Positions 1 to 10,449 of a stretch of DNA of 64,000 nt are shown piece after piece (positions within the stretch are counted from its first letter, which is position 1; each line of letters begins with the position of its first letter). The stretch is taken from contig CAWUGW010000645.1 of assembly GCA_963921795.1 (NCBI GenBank), positions 34,806 through 98,805 of the forward strand, read 5' to 3'. The stretch is from Nannobrachium achirus. Lineage: Eukaryota > Chordata > Actinopteri > Myctophiformes > Myctophidae. A program made the translations under genes and the position numbers. Below the pieces are notes generated by a model that did no database searches, was not told the DNA's origin, and saw only the letters and a program-made list of their open reading frames with translations.

Positions 1-283
1 TGTTGTTCCTGCTGTTGTTGTTGTTGTTATTATTATTATTATTATAAATAAATATTCAATAGCAAAATGAGTGCATTAATAGAGCAAATTATTGTCAGTT
101 GCTAACTGTAATGATACATTTAACTTTTTAGTAAGGAACTCATAATTAACTAACTATTACTCATACTCCATGCATCAATTCATAATGAATGCATGTTTTT
201 GACTGCTTTTTTCCCCACAGGCCTAATGAATTAATTCATTAATGTATTAATTTATTCATTCATTCATTCATTCATTCATTCAG
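1..283. repeat. AT-rich simple sequence, no gene seen
   Basis: Runs of TTG/TTA triplets near the left edge and an ATTC tetranucleotide run just before position 281. The final CAG at 281-283 works as a splice acceptor for the transposase remnant that follows. Nothing else is recognised. Confidence 0.6.
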
Positions 284-989
284 GGCATTACCGGAGGCCA
301 AGGAATGCCCTCTGCGGCAGTGCATCCAGAAGTGCATGGCAATCGGATTCCTGCCCGAACCCTTGGTTCGCCCAAATTTCCTGCAGCTGACAACAGATCC
401 AGCTACTGTTGCTCTGACTAGGCGCTTCCGTGGTCTGGCAGAATTCTTCCTTTACCTGTTGACGAACTACATTGATATCGGGTGCCAGTTCCCACCGGAC
501 ATGTGAACGTCTTTGAAAGGAATTCGGACAACAGGACGAACAACTTCGTTGAGTGTAAGACAATTATTACACATGCAGCTTAACTGAAGTATTGTTCATT
601 TTGTGAAGAAATCAATTAATTATTAATTAACAATAATTAGCTTATACTATTTCTTTACCAGCCTAAGTACTGCAAGATTTTGCATAGTAGGCCTAATTCT
701 TGTTGTGTTTGTTTCAAATGTTTTAGCGTTTCACAAAAGGTGGAACCAGAAGTTGGACAGGCGCCATCCATCTCTTTGGATCTTCCTCAGGCAGCTGAAA
801 GACGAGCAGCGCCTGGTGGTGGTCCAAACGAGGGCTGCTGAGAGAGGAGAACCCCGACCACCCCAGAAAAAGAAATGGAGGGACCTGGAGGAGAGGATTC
901 GCCGGCTCAAGCAGGATTACAACCAGGGGGTTCGCAATGTGGAGGAGTATTGGGATGCTGTGCAGCATTCTGTGCACAATTATCTGTGA
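284..989 (+). pseudogene. C-terminal part of a MULE-type transposase, two exons
   Basis: Exon 284-554 reads ALPEAKECPLRQC and ends NRTNNFVE. After a GTAAGA donor at 555 and an AG acceptor at 725-726, exon 727-989 begins SFHKRWNQKL, contains the Lys/Arg-rich KKKWRDLEERIRRLKQ and ends at TGA 987-989. The block 'RTNN.VE...H..(W/L)N' followed by a basic helical tail is the usual C-terminus of Mutator-like (MULE) transposases found in fish and invertebrate genomes. The catalytic core would lie upstream and is not in the window. A one-base loss just after PPDM puts a TGA in frame at 504-506, after which the frame resumes as NVFERNSDN. I infer a dead copy; sequence error cannot be excluded. Identification rests on remembered family motifs. 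Confidence 0.6.
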
Positions 990-1630
990 TCTGGATTGAT
1001 GTATGCTGGTTTGAGGTGTAATTTAGTTATTTTTGAATAGGCCTAAACTTTTTTATTTTCAAGGACACCATTGTTTTGTTTGTATTGTGGTTCTCATCCG
1101 TTTCAGACTGTGATCCCCAAAAAATCATATTTAACTGGGGACCCCCCACCCTGACGAGCACTAAGAGTTGAGGCCACTAGTATTTGACAATTTGTCAAAT
1201 ATTGTATAATTTGTCACTTTAGAAATGTGCAGATACGCTCTAGGCGTACAGTTTATGTTGGTTTGTTTACTGTTGAGTGAGAAAAATGGTGCATATTAAG
1301 TTAATCATCTGGAGACCCCCCAAATACGCTCTATAGACGTACACTTTATGTTGGTTTGTTTACTGTTCAGTGAGAAAAATGGAGCATATTAAGTTAATCA
1401 TCTGGGGACCCCCCAAAATAATTTGGGTCCCAACCCACAGGTCTAACTGGGGAACCCCCCCCCCCCCCCCCCCCCCCCCCACCCTGAAGAGCACTAAAAG
1501 TTGAGGCCTCTGACAATTTGACCAGTGTTTAATTTGTCACTTTAAATGTGCAGAATGCAGATACATTTTTTTGTTGGTTTGTTTACTGTTGAGTGAAAAA
1601 TTGTGCATATTAAGTTAATCATCTGGGGAC
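990..1630. repeat. Degenerate tandem repeat with GGGGACCCCCC core
   Basis: About 130-190-bp blocks recur, each carrying 'TGTTTACTGTT.AGTGAGAAAA', 'TTAAGTTAATCATCTGGGGAC' shortened variants and a run of C. Blocks are at about 1120-1310, 1320-1440, 1450-1630 and, beyond the SINE, 1928-2080. A C-run of more than 20 bases lies at 1456-1480. No coding content is seen. Confidence 0.55.
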
Positions 1631-1927
1631 CAGCTCAGTGGCCTTGTGGTTAGAGTGTCCGCCCTGAGACTGGGAGGTCGGGGGTTCAATTCCCTGGCCG
1701 GGTCATACCAAAGACTATAATAAAATGGGACCCGATGCCTCCCTGCTTGGCACTCAGCATCAAGGGTTGGATTGGGGGGGTTGATCAGCACCAATGGGGG
1801 TCCAGGGACTACAGATGAAAATTAGCCCACGGCGGGCTAACTCTGGCTCATTTACATTGAAGTGAAAACTGACATGTCCATTAATGAGCACGGTCCCTGT
1901 CAAATAAACAGATCTTAACTCTTAACC
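1631..1927 (+). mobile_element. tRNA-derived SINE, copy 1
   Basis: The head starts CAGCTCAGTGGCCTTGTGG, with an A-box-like segment and a B-box GGTTCAATTCC near 1683-1693, as in RNA polymerase III promoters. The body includes TGGGACCCGATGCCTCCC and CATCAAGGGTTGGATTGG. The same body, inverted, occurs at 9236-9538, which fixes the family limits. It has inserted into the GGGGACCCCCC repeat, whose sequence resumes after 1927. Confidence 0.75.
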
Positions 1928-2690
1928 CCCAAATACGCTCTATAGACGTACACTTTATGTTGGTTTGTTTACTGTTCAGTGAGAAAATGGTGCATATTGT
2001 GGACCCCATTAAGTTAATCATCTGGGGACCCCCCCAAAATAATTTGGGTCCCAACCCACGGGTTGAGACCCACTGGTAGTAGCCCCCAGTTACGTCCACA
2101 AAGGTGACTTATGTAAAAGGCTAATCCTTCTTTATTAAAAAAAGGAAAATCTCTCTTGCATGTTTGTCCTTTCATTAAATGGTACTGCTTTTGTCTATAA
2201 GACATTTAGAAAGGTTCAGTATTAAGTTAACCCAGTTCTCTGACTTTAAAAGGAGGAGACAGAGCTACGTTTAGCCTCTATGGGCATATTGAAGTTGGTG
2301 GACAGAAAATGAACAAAGGTACAATATTTGGTATTAACATAGGCTATCAAATAAACTACCAAAAATCCAAAAATAATGGCTAATTTAATTCATATAAGAT
2401 AGGTTAAAATACTTCATTCTACATTTCATGAAGGGAATGCACTGCTGTCAAGGATAAACAATATAGGTCTGAATGGTGTCAATGAATCAATAGCACCGGT
2501 CATTAACTGCTTTCAAGGAAAAATAAACAATAGGCCTAGGCCTATAGTGTGAATTGCTCCAGTCAATGGACCAATTAGCTCCCGCTGTGTGATCAAACAA
2601 ATCTGATGGTCCATCCAAGGATCAAAGGTATTTTAAATTGGTTTGTAGACAGACGCAATGGATGCATGCAGCGGTGTCAGTTCAGAAAAG
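1928..2690. other. No gene seen; repeat debris
   Basis: The first 150 bases continue the GGGGACCCCCC repeat. The rest is AT-rich sequence with no splice-flanked open frame that I recognise. Confidence 0.5.
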
Positions 2691-2745
2691 GCTAAGGTAT
2701 GGCAACATGACTGGTGTGACACCAGTCATGTTGCCATACCTTAGC
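2691..2745. repeat. Perfect hairpin, 27-bp arms, 1-base loop
   Basis: GCTAAGGTATGGCAACATGA... (2691-2717) is followed by one G and its exact reverse complement (2719-2745). A second, imperfect inverted pair built from the same GGTATGGCA word lies at about 2798-2826, and GGATGCATG occurs on both sides (about 2660 and 2840), so the block looks like a local inverted and direct duplication. Confidence 0.85.
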
Positions 2746-3485
2746 AACAGGCACGGTTACAGTAGCCTACATTTTATTATTTCCCCCTGTAGCCAAGGTA
2801 TGGCAGCTGCAATAGCTTGCCATACCCAATTGACGCCTCTGGATGCATGGTGATTGAGGGTTTCGGTGTCGGGAGGTTTGTAGAAAGGAATGAGTGGAGT
2901 TTTTGGTGTGTGGATTCGACCAGAGATGACATGCGCTTGTTTAAATTAAATAGCCTACATTCCTCCAGCTGTGTGCGGCCGGGGAACGAGCGGCCATTCA
3001 ATTTTGAATACAGTATGTAGACTAAGTATTTTAGTTAGTTAGTTCCGCACTGCGGATCCGTAGAAGAAGAGTAACAAGTTACTTTGCAGATATAAATTAT
3101 AAATGTTATAAAACATACCATAAACGTGCCTATCAATTTGGGAATAGTTGATCTACAAGCTCACAATGCCTTGTAGGCTACTTTTCTTGTGTTGGTCTAA
3201 ACCAACCCTTACATTTTGTTTTCAGACTTTTACTTAAACAGAGTATTTCTACACTGCAGGATACTCAAGTAAAACATTTGAGTAACCAACTTTTTCTACC
3301 GCTGCTTTTACTGCTTAGCCTGAATGATCCCAATGCCCTATCGATGTACTGATTGTATTACCTTGCTCAAGGGCGTCTGCTAAATGCAAACATTGTAAAA
3401 TGTCATGATGGAATGATGTGTGGGTAAATGCGCGCTGCGTCCCTTCACAGTTCACACACAAGACGCAGAGAGAGAGCACACACAA
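2746..3485. other. No gene seen; one mini-palindrome
   Basis: Contains one copy of the short palindromic element described elsewhere (3143-3184, GATCTACAAGCTCACAATGC then TTGTAGGCTACTTTT). The rest is unassigned intron or intergenic DNA. Confidence 0.45.
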
Positions 3486-3488
3486 GAA

Positions 3489-3549
<61 letters not shown>
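3486..3549. repeat. (GA)n microsatellite
   Basis: About 30 uninterrupted GA dinucleotides. A G-homopolymer of about 20 bases follows at 3707-3728. Confidence 0.9.
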
Positions 3550-3550
<1 letters not shown>

Positions 3551-4063
3551 CATTTGTGCACGATGTCTATTGTGCTAGATTGTCTTAGTATAGGCTCTAC
3601 TCTGACTGATATTCGCTATAGAGTAGGCTAATATTCTCCAGTATATTTCTATCTATCTTTGAAGAAAATAGACTTGAATTGGCGAAAGTGTTGAGACCGA
3701 GAAACGGGGGGGGGGGGGGGGGGGGGGGCGTCGGAACAACGGGCCGTCGGAACACCGGCCCGTCGGAATTATGGGTGGACCCCAACTGGGACACCCTAAG
3801 TCTGGTTCCTTCCGTGTCCTCTAACCGGGACACACCCCATATCTTTGGCCACTCTAAACCACACCCCCTGGAGCCCCGCCTCCGTCACAAAGACCAAGTC
3901 TGTGCAATCGTGAAGGTGTCCAATAGAAGCGGTTATGAATCAAACTCTAGGTTCAGATCCCTTTCCCATACTTTTTTCAACACATTAGGCACCTTCAGGC
4001 ACTATATTTAATCCTCAAATATAATCCTCTCTCTCTCTCAAATAGTAATTAATATCAGCTTAC
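3550..4063. other. No gene seen, 3' of the protease exon
   Basis: This is intron sequence downstream of the minus-strand protease exon. I looked for the next trypsin-domain exon (Asp or Ser blocks such as DIAL or GDSGGP) on the minus strand from here to position 1 and found none. Confidence 0.4.
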
Positions 4064-4280
4064 ATGCAGTGAGCAGCAGTGAGGACCCAACAGGATGCAA
4101 TGAGGACGCCTCCACATCCGTGTTTGAACGGGTCTGATGATCCTTTGGTTCTGCGCTGCAGGGACACCTGCCATGGACGCTGTCCAGCAAGAGACTCCCT
4201 GCCTCCGATGAGCATGGCTGTTTTAGGAAGAGACCGCCTGCTTCTGGGAGGATCAGGTCTGCCGCACTGGGAGAACAGGG
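4064..4280 (-). CDS. First exon of trypsin-type serine protease domain (neurotrypsin-like)
   Basis: Minus-strand exon with acceptor TTGCCCAG before 4280 and donor GTAAGC at 4063-4058. It enters in phase 1 and joins SRCR exon C in frame (Ala-Leu-Phe-Ser-Gln-Cys). It encodes a linker [16 protein letters not shown], then [18 protein letters not shown] and [17 protein letters not shown]. These are the N-terminal strand, PWQVSL block and catalytic His57 motif of S1 peptidases. The linker Cys would pair with the protease domain, as in mosaic proteases. The usual activation site R/K-(I/V)-(V/I)-G-G is here M-L-I-G-G, so the P1 base-contact residue and Ile16 are both changed. The Asp and Ser exons must lie to the left of the window. 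Neurotrypsin is the best match for an SRCR-then-trypsin order; HABP2/tPA-type proteases have similar blocks but lack SRCR domains. Confidence 0.75.
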
Positions 4281-4360
4281 CTGGGCAAGATGGAGACAGC
4301 ATGAGATTAGGTTGTGGTCAGACAGACAATAACAATAATTTATTATTTAACTTGTTATAT

Positions 4361-4615
4361 GGGGCAGCAGTGGCTCAGGAAAGCGGCCGCTTGGGAACTG
4401 GAAGGTTCCCAGTTCAATCCCAGGCTCCCCTTGAGAGTTAACTGAGAGGTTAACTTTCTGCTGTCCTTGTTTTGATTTGTTGTTTCACATTCCTTTTCTT
4501 ACTGTAGTTTTCTGTATTTTAGCCTTATAGTGTATTTTAGCCTTTTTTTCTGTAAGCACTTTGTTAACTTTGGTTGTAAAATGTGCTATATAAATAAGGT
4601 GGATTGGATTGGAAG
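4361..4615 (+). mobile_element. tRNA-derived SINE with L2-like tail
   Basis: The head GGGGCAGCAGTGGCTCAG and a B-box-like GTTCAATCCCA near 4413 indicate a tRNA-derived promoter. The tail CTGTAAGCACTTTG...GCTATATAAATAAG is the 3' signature shared with fish L2/CR1-type LINEs. It ends in short TGGAT repeats. Confidence 0.7.
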
Positions 4616-4652
4616 GACACTAATGGGCCTTTCTCAACCAAAGTCCGCTTAA

Positions 4653-4837
4653 CATTGTGTGTCATGTTAGTGTCACAGAACTAAAACGTGGCGCGTGTGG
4701 ACACTGCACTGTTAAGGACATCAACATCCGGTGGACAAAGGATACGGAAACGGTACACGTGTGTGTATGTATGATGTATGTGAAAAGTAGCAGATACAGT
4801 GGGGGGCTTTAGACCGGATATAAGCCTTGCACGGAAT
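4653..4837. repeat. Dispersed repeat, also at 36911-37097
   Basis: The stretch from CATTGTGTGTCATGTTAGTG through GGACATCAACATCCGGTGGA to AAGCCTTGCAC recurs with few changes at 36911-37097. Sequence on either side differs. It is probably the 5' part of a mobile element whose Cys-rich reading frame follows here. Confidence 0.65.
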
Positions 4838-4895
4838 CAAGATATGCATCCTGCTCTGTTCTCACCCACAGTTCTGGAAGGTCTAGGAGGTGGGT

Positions 4896-4929
4896 GGCAG
4901 CATGATATAGATGCCTATATCATGCTGCC
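4896..4929. repeat. Perfect hairpin, 15-bp arms
   Basis: GGCAGCATGATATAG, loop ATGC, then the exact reverse complement. It lies directly before the Cys-rich frame. Confidence 0.85.
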
Positions 4930-4932
4930 GCC

Positions 4933-5136
4933 ATGGGAAGGCAAGTCCCCTGTCCATCTACAGAGCCAGCCTGGCATATATCAATGGACAAGGCAATATC
5001 ATGTAGCTGTATCAAAGGCTGCCAGAAAAACTGTTCATGTGCGAAGAAGGGAATTGCATGCTACTTGGGGTGTCGTTGCCAAGGACTGGAGACAAGATGC
5101 AGCAGGATAGGTACACATGACAGTGATAGTGACTAG
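4933..5136 (+). pseudogene. Cys-rich (CXC/tesmin-like) C-terminal fragment of a mobile-element protein
   Basis: The frame ends with AISCSCIKGCQKNCSCAKKG, then IACYLGCRCQ and GLETRCSR, and stops after an acidic DSDSD tail. The spacing C-x-C-x3-C-x3-C-x-C-x6-C-x3-C-x-C resembles the zinc-binding CXC (CRC) module that some transposon proteins carry at the C-terminus. The upstream part in this frame is short and its Met may not be a real start. I cannot name the parent element. Confidence 0.35.
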
Positions 5137-7600
5137 CAATTATTTGCATTATAATGCAGCCTGTTTTAATCAGAAGCTGAAGTTGTTGGAAAGCATGTGC
5201 ATGTCTATGTGTGAAAGACCCAAAAAGGCAGTTGCATTCATTTCATTGAGATAATCTCTCTCTTTTTTCTTTTTTTTTTTAATAAAAAAATAATTTTCTA
5301 AGATACATTGTTTTGGTCTCTGATTTTATCTGAAGTCATTGCTACAACTACATACAGTAGAATCGGACAGGAAATATAATATCTCGTTTACAGTCATTTT
5401 GACAACATGCAAACTCAAGAATAATACAGGTATAAGTCCCTTCTGTGCCATAAATCTTAGCAAATGGATTCATATTGCTTGTATTTGCAAAAGCAGTCAA
5501 CAATCATGGCAAGAAATTATGTTAAAGCTCTATTTTGGGAGTCCACCATCTTGCAAATATGCACAATAAAGGTCCAGACACACCCAATAATAAAATTAGC
5601 TATTCCATTGAGTCTCCCATGGTCAGACACCATGAAATAGACACCAAGTTTGCGTTTCTAGCTCATCTGGTTCAGAAGTTAGAGGCAAAACCTATTTTCT
5701 GGGTCCTTACATTATGGCGGCCATATTGTGGCGGCCATATTGGATTTCATGGAAACTTGCAATACAAAAAATGTTCATATGTATACCATTGATCAACCTG
5801 TGAAGTTTCGTGGAAATATCCCTCAGTTTAAAATTTTGCCCTATTCACCCCCCATTAAAACTAATAGGGGCTAATATTGAGGCGGCCATATTGGACTTTG
5901 TTGTACAATTGACCGGGTTTGTCCATATAGGTTGTGATCCTACTGGGTCATAGATAATATTTCTGGTGGACAACTTTTTATGTCGGGGCAAATGCAGCAC
6001 ACCTTCCTTTGCCCCCTGGGTATAATGTAAATCTAGTAACTAAAGCTTTAAAATAATTGTAGTGGAGTAAAAGTACAATATTTATCTCTTAGATGTAGTG
6101 GTCAGTGGAATAAAAGTACTGACATTTAGTAGTACAAATTTTAAAGTACAAATAACGAAACATTTTACTTGAATTCAGTACTTAAATGTACTTAGTACTT
6201 ATTTAGTTTATCTAATTTAGGTCGTTGACAACTAACTTGTGGGGGTGGTTAGTGTTGGGGGAGTGATTAGGGTTGGTATTGACCCTCCCATTGTCCCTCT
6301 CATTTCTGCTGGGCAGAGGTGTCAACATGTTTCTAGTTTTCAAATAGCTTTTTAACCACTTTGGTTTTTATGGTGCACTAAGTTTAAAATGTCCATAACT
6401 TCTTCAAATATGCTCCAATTTCAACACATGATACATCATATGAAAACTTAGATTCTGCACTTGGATAATATGTACAAAAATGAAAAAATGCAGAGTTAAG
6501 GCCCAAAGCACTAGACTCTGTCACATATAGTTTGAAATCGCGATAAGTGGCTAAATGTCTCAAATCATGAACACAGCCTGCATGACATTTTGCACGCACA
6601 TTCCACTGGGTCAAAGAACAAATGCCACCCTTCTCAAATTGGCCTGTTATAGCACCACCAGCGGGTCAACTTTTGCAAAACACATTTTCAGACCTGCCAA
6701 CCCTGGGAAATTTAGCCCGCAGCGTTCCGCGCAGCGCCCGCCCAGCACCCGCGGTGCAAATTTTGCAGTTTTCACGCACAAAACAGTGTATATTTTGGGT
6801 GGGACATTTACAGTTATGTTAAAGAAATTTCACACCAGAAATGTAGCAAATTGCATGTCTTGACTTACACTAATAATGGAGGCAAGATGTTATAACAACC
6901 TTTTAAATACAAATGCCATTTGGTCCGGAGAAAAAGTAGGCTAGTATTACCAGGCAACACAGTAATGTTGCATTGGCAATATTGTTGACAAATCTTTAAT
7001 AAAATATACTAACTGCACTTGTTCAGAGTTAGTTAACAGTAGACTAGCAAAACAATCTATCACCAGTGACTTTATGAATTAACATAAATCAATATAATCA
7101 TGTTATTCAAATTGCAAAATAGCTTTTCATTGTCAAGTAGGCTATTTACATAAACCTGTCTTTGTTAATTGAGCAGCCTAAATGAAACAACATTTCTGTG
7201 CATGATTTGCATGAAGTTGAAAGTATTCAACTCATGTAGGTTTCTATTCCATTCATTAATTGATATATAGGCCTACATTGTGTATAGATCACATACAGCC
7301 TAGTCTGTATATTCATTCATATAGGCTGCAGGCTACTCATTGTTGATAGATCATTAATGTCTTCATATATTCACAGGTGATAAATAATTTATTCATTGTT
7401 AATGTTTTTGACAATACACACAGGCCTAATTCATTCATTCATGCTCATTTATTGTTAAAGTGGAACAGGCAGCCCAGTATTTTATCCAATCATGGCCAAT
7501 GTATGCTTCAGTTTATTGTACTAAGACCTGGGTCACGCTTTTTGACATTTTCCGACTGGTTGCTCGCTGCAACACCGTCGTATGACGAAGTATAACACAG
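5137..7600. other. Intron between protease exon and SRCR C: dispersed repeats, no gene
   Basis: 5580-5960 carries repeated GGCGGCCATATTGG words typical of a fish interspersed repeat. 6380-6690 matches, in part inverted, the sequence at 23100-23280 ('GCGGGTCAACTTTTGCA' and 'GGCCTGTTATAGC'), and 6430-6530 matches 29610-29720. The rest is AT-rich with no recognisable exon. Confidence 0.5.
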
Positions 7601-8568
7601 GCTTCATACACAACAGCTCGGAGCCGCAGCCGCTCGTTTCGTTTCACCAGCGACGCCAGAAGATAGGTTTAGGTTAGGCATAGTACTAGATTTCACCAAT
7701 TCTCACCATCGTGGCTGCTATGACAAGTGAAATCACCTCAGAGGAGGGGTTTAAAACTTTATTATTACCTGTTAGACTCGTTGGCAGCACTGAGGGGCGA
7801 ACAGTCGCTGTGCAACTGCATCGACTCGCACATACGGCCATTCTCCGTATTATCTTCTTTATAAATTATTCTGATTAATATCGCCGTTATGTAAAATAAC
7901 TCGTCACTGTGAGATGCGTGCATGCTGAAAAAGTGAAACTAAACCAAAACAAAACAGACTCAGCCATTCTTCTTCTGCCAACAAAACAAGCATCGCTTCC
8001 GTTCTAGTGCCCCCCAGCGCCATGCACCCCATTCACACACCATTCATGTGGTACCTGGGAGGAACTACACGGCACAGAGCAAAAATGTTCTCCATTGGAA
8101 ATGAATGGGATGCGGGCGCTCACACAGGCAACACCAGCGTAGTGTGAATAGGCCTTTATTTGTTACCATCCCCCGAAAATGCGTAGCCGTTAGAGGAGTT
8201 TGCGTACATGCGTACAGAGACCTAAAATCCGTGCTTTGTACGCAAAATGCGTACAGGTGGGCAGGTCTGCATTTTTGGACCAAAATCACGCATGCAGGGC
8301 CCGATTGCCGTGAAAGGCCCAAGAACATGTGACGCAAAAAAGGAGGCCAAAAAAACCTACCTAACCTGCTGGAGATCTGTTCTCAGTAGAACAATGCTTC
8401 TATTTTTTCTTTGATTTCTTTTCCCACTTTTCTGGCTTTTCCTGCTCTTTTTCCCTTGCTGCTTTTATGCTTTCCTACATTTTCCTGGCTTGGCCACTTT
8501 ATCGCTGCTTGCAGCTATATTTTTAAATTAATTTGAAATGAGAGATACAGTATGACGTCCATTCTCAC
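7601..8568. other. Intron, no gene seen
   Basis: Short open frames overlap on both strands at 8065-8337, but neither has recognisable protein content or splice context. Downstream (minus) of SRCR exon C. Confidence 0.45.
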
Positions 8569-8877
8569 CTTTACAGATCACACCAGCATCCTCAGCATGA
8601 TTACAGTCGTGTCGACCAAATCCATAGTGTGAGCACTGAGTGAGAGACCTTTCACTTCCTGAACAACGGACTTCATCCATCCAGATTGAACCAGTCCCTG
8701 GGCCAAAACGGGCACCTCTAGGAGCATCCTGTGCCAACCCACAGCTCAACTCTCTGCAAACCACCTCAGCATCATTCAGGCCCCATCTGTCATCACAGAC
8801 TGTTCCCCAGGTGTTGTTGTGATAGATCTCCACCCTGCCAGAGCACCGTCCTCTACCACCCACCAGCCTCACTGAAC
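8569..8877 (-). CDS. SRCR domain exon C (group B, 8 Cys)
   Basis: Symmetric phase-1 exon of 309 bases. The acceptor is ATGTTCAG before 8877 and the donor GTGAGA follows AAAG at 8569. It encodes one complete scavenger receptor Cys-rich domain: VRLVGGRGRCSGRVEI, NNTWGTVCDDRWG, DAEVVCRELSCG, the FGPGTGSIWMDEVRC block, SERSLTQC, HDCNHAEDAGVIC. All eight cysteines of a group B domain are present, predicting C1-C4, C2-C7, C3-C8 and C5-C6 disulfides. It is the last SRCR before the protease exon and differs clearly from the A and B types upstream. The product is expected to be extracellular. Confidence 0.9.
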
Positions 8878-9187
8878 CTGAACATGAAAGAAGAAAGAGA
8901 AATCACACCCAGTGTGAAGTGAGCTGTGGTTTTTATTTGTTAATTAAGTGTGCCTGCCATGCAATGGCAAAACACTTATTGTAATCCGCCATACTTATAT
9001 TAGCTGGGTAGAAATTGTTAGGTATGGGTATAAGGTTTTCAAAAACAATGGCAAACAAGTTGGGCTCACCCCCTAGTGGTCTGTTTGCAATGAATCAAAT
9101 ATTAGATACGTCAGTATATGGTTCAAACCCCAAATAATTGATGAAAGAGATCAGGGAATCAGGGAAAAATAACTACCGGAAAGGCAC
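8878..9187. other. Intron with outer copy of the 9.6-kb palindrome
   Basis: 9020-9120 repeats GGTATGGGTATAAGGTTTTC and the adjacent CCCTAGTGGTCTGTTTGC that recur, in both orientations, at 9605-9750. Confidence 0.55.
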
Positions 9188-9860
9188 TATTTTCAAGATG
9201 GCGTCCACGATGGCTGCCGGGAGCTGAAAATGCCTGTAAGTAAGTAAGCCTTGCCGAGCCATCAGTCCCATATGACTCGGCCGAGCCATGAGGCTCATAG
9301 GGCAGGAGCCTATCTCCTGTTTCTGTAGCGTGAGGCAGCTTTGATGTACAAGTACACCCCCTGGACATGACGCTAGTATGTCGCAGGGACTTACCCCCAA
9401 TCCAACCCTTGATGCTGAGTGCCAAGCAGGGAGGCATTGGGTCCCATTTTTTAGAGTCTTTGGTATGACCCGACCGGGATTTGAACCCCGATCTCCCAGT
9501 CTCAGGGCGGACACTCAAACCACTAGGCCACTGAGCTGGCTGAAAATGCCTATAAACTGGGGTTTAATGTGTAAAAATTCATAATAAAACTGCACTTTTT
9601 TATTTTCGGTATGGTGTTAGGTATGGGTATAAGGTTTTCAAAAACAATATACTGACCTATCTGATTCATTGCAAACAGACCACTAGGGGGCAAGCCCAAC
9701 TTGTTTGCGATGTTTTTTGAAAACCTTATACCCATACCTAACACCATGCAAAAATTCAAAAACTCTTCACCAAGTGCATATTTTTTAAATAATTTTTACA
9801 CATTAAAACCCAGTTCATAGGCATTTTAAGCTCCTGGCAGCTCCCGGCAGCCATCGCCAT
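9188..9860. mobile_element. Palindromic MITE-like element split by a SINE
   Basis: The left arm (from CAAGATGGCGTCCACGATGG through AAACTGGGGTTTAATGTG to GGTATGGGTATAAGG near 9635) is mirrored by the right arm (9715 to about 9860, ending CGGCAGCCATCGCCAT). The centre near 9640-9710 carries CATTGCAAACAGACCACTAG. The SINE at 9236-9538 interrupts the left arm. No transposase is present. Confidence 0.7.
9236..9538 (-). mobile_element. tRNA-derived SINE, copy 2, with target duplication
   Basis: Read on the minus strand it starts CAGCTCAGTGGCCTAGTGG, has a B-box GGTTCAAATCC and the same body as the copy at 1631-1927, and ends in TTAC repeats. It is flanked by the 13-bp direct repeat GCTGAAAATGCCT (9223-9235 and 9539-9551), the target-site duplication of LINE-driven insertion. 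Confidence 0.85.
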
Positions 9861-10440
9861 TTTTACAATGTTTCTCTGTATGTTTTTGATGTACATAAAA
9901 GATCACAAGGTACATCTAATGCATAGAAATAGTCATCTATACTGTACAGTAGGTAAAGGCAGCTGACATTTGACTTTGTCACTGGTCTTTCCAGGCTCTT
10001 GGCACTGAAGCAAATAGGTTGGAGGTGTGAACTTAGGCACTTGGGGGATGGGGAGTTTCCTGAGTAGCCCTGGCTCCTCTGAGATGCAGTGGAGTAGAAT
10101 TTAAAGTACTGAGAATTGAGTAAAGTAAAGTAAAGAATACCTCAATATTGCCTAAAAAAGACTGGCCATGTGTCCACTGGGAAGGCAGGGCAAGTCATCC
10201 GTTGCACCCTCAACACTTTCACTGAAACAATGCATTTGTGAGCTTGTAGATCAGCATTTTTTTATTACACAATTTAACTTTTTTGGGGTGTTTCTTTTTT
10301 AACGTTTTGACATATTAACAATGATTGTGCAGGTTATTAACGCTCCTCATAACACATGTTGCATCTGCTGTTGTGTACGTGCAACCCACTAAACCTTCCG
10401 GTGCGTGCACCGCGCTATACAGTCCGGTCTCTTAAAGAGA
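9861..10440. other. Intron, no gene seen
   Basis: Holds one half-copy of the mini-palindrome (10225-10265, TTGTGAGCTTGTAGATC). Nothing else is recognised. Confidence 0.45.
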
Positions 10441-10449
10441 CATACACAC

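Noticed and set aside
288-563. Minus-strand frame overlapping the MULE exon
   Set aside because: Shadow of the plus-strand transposase exon, which has clear family motifs.
3679-4011. Plus-strand frame through the G run
   Set aside because: Starts in a G homopolymer and has no recognisable content.
4064-4280. Calling the protease exon HABP2 or tPA
   Set aside because: The local blocks fit, but phase-compatible SRCR exons on the same strand upstream fit neurotrypsin architecture better.
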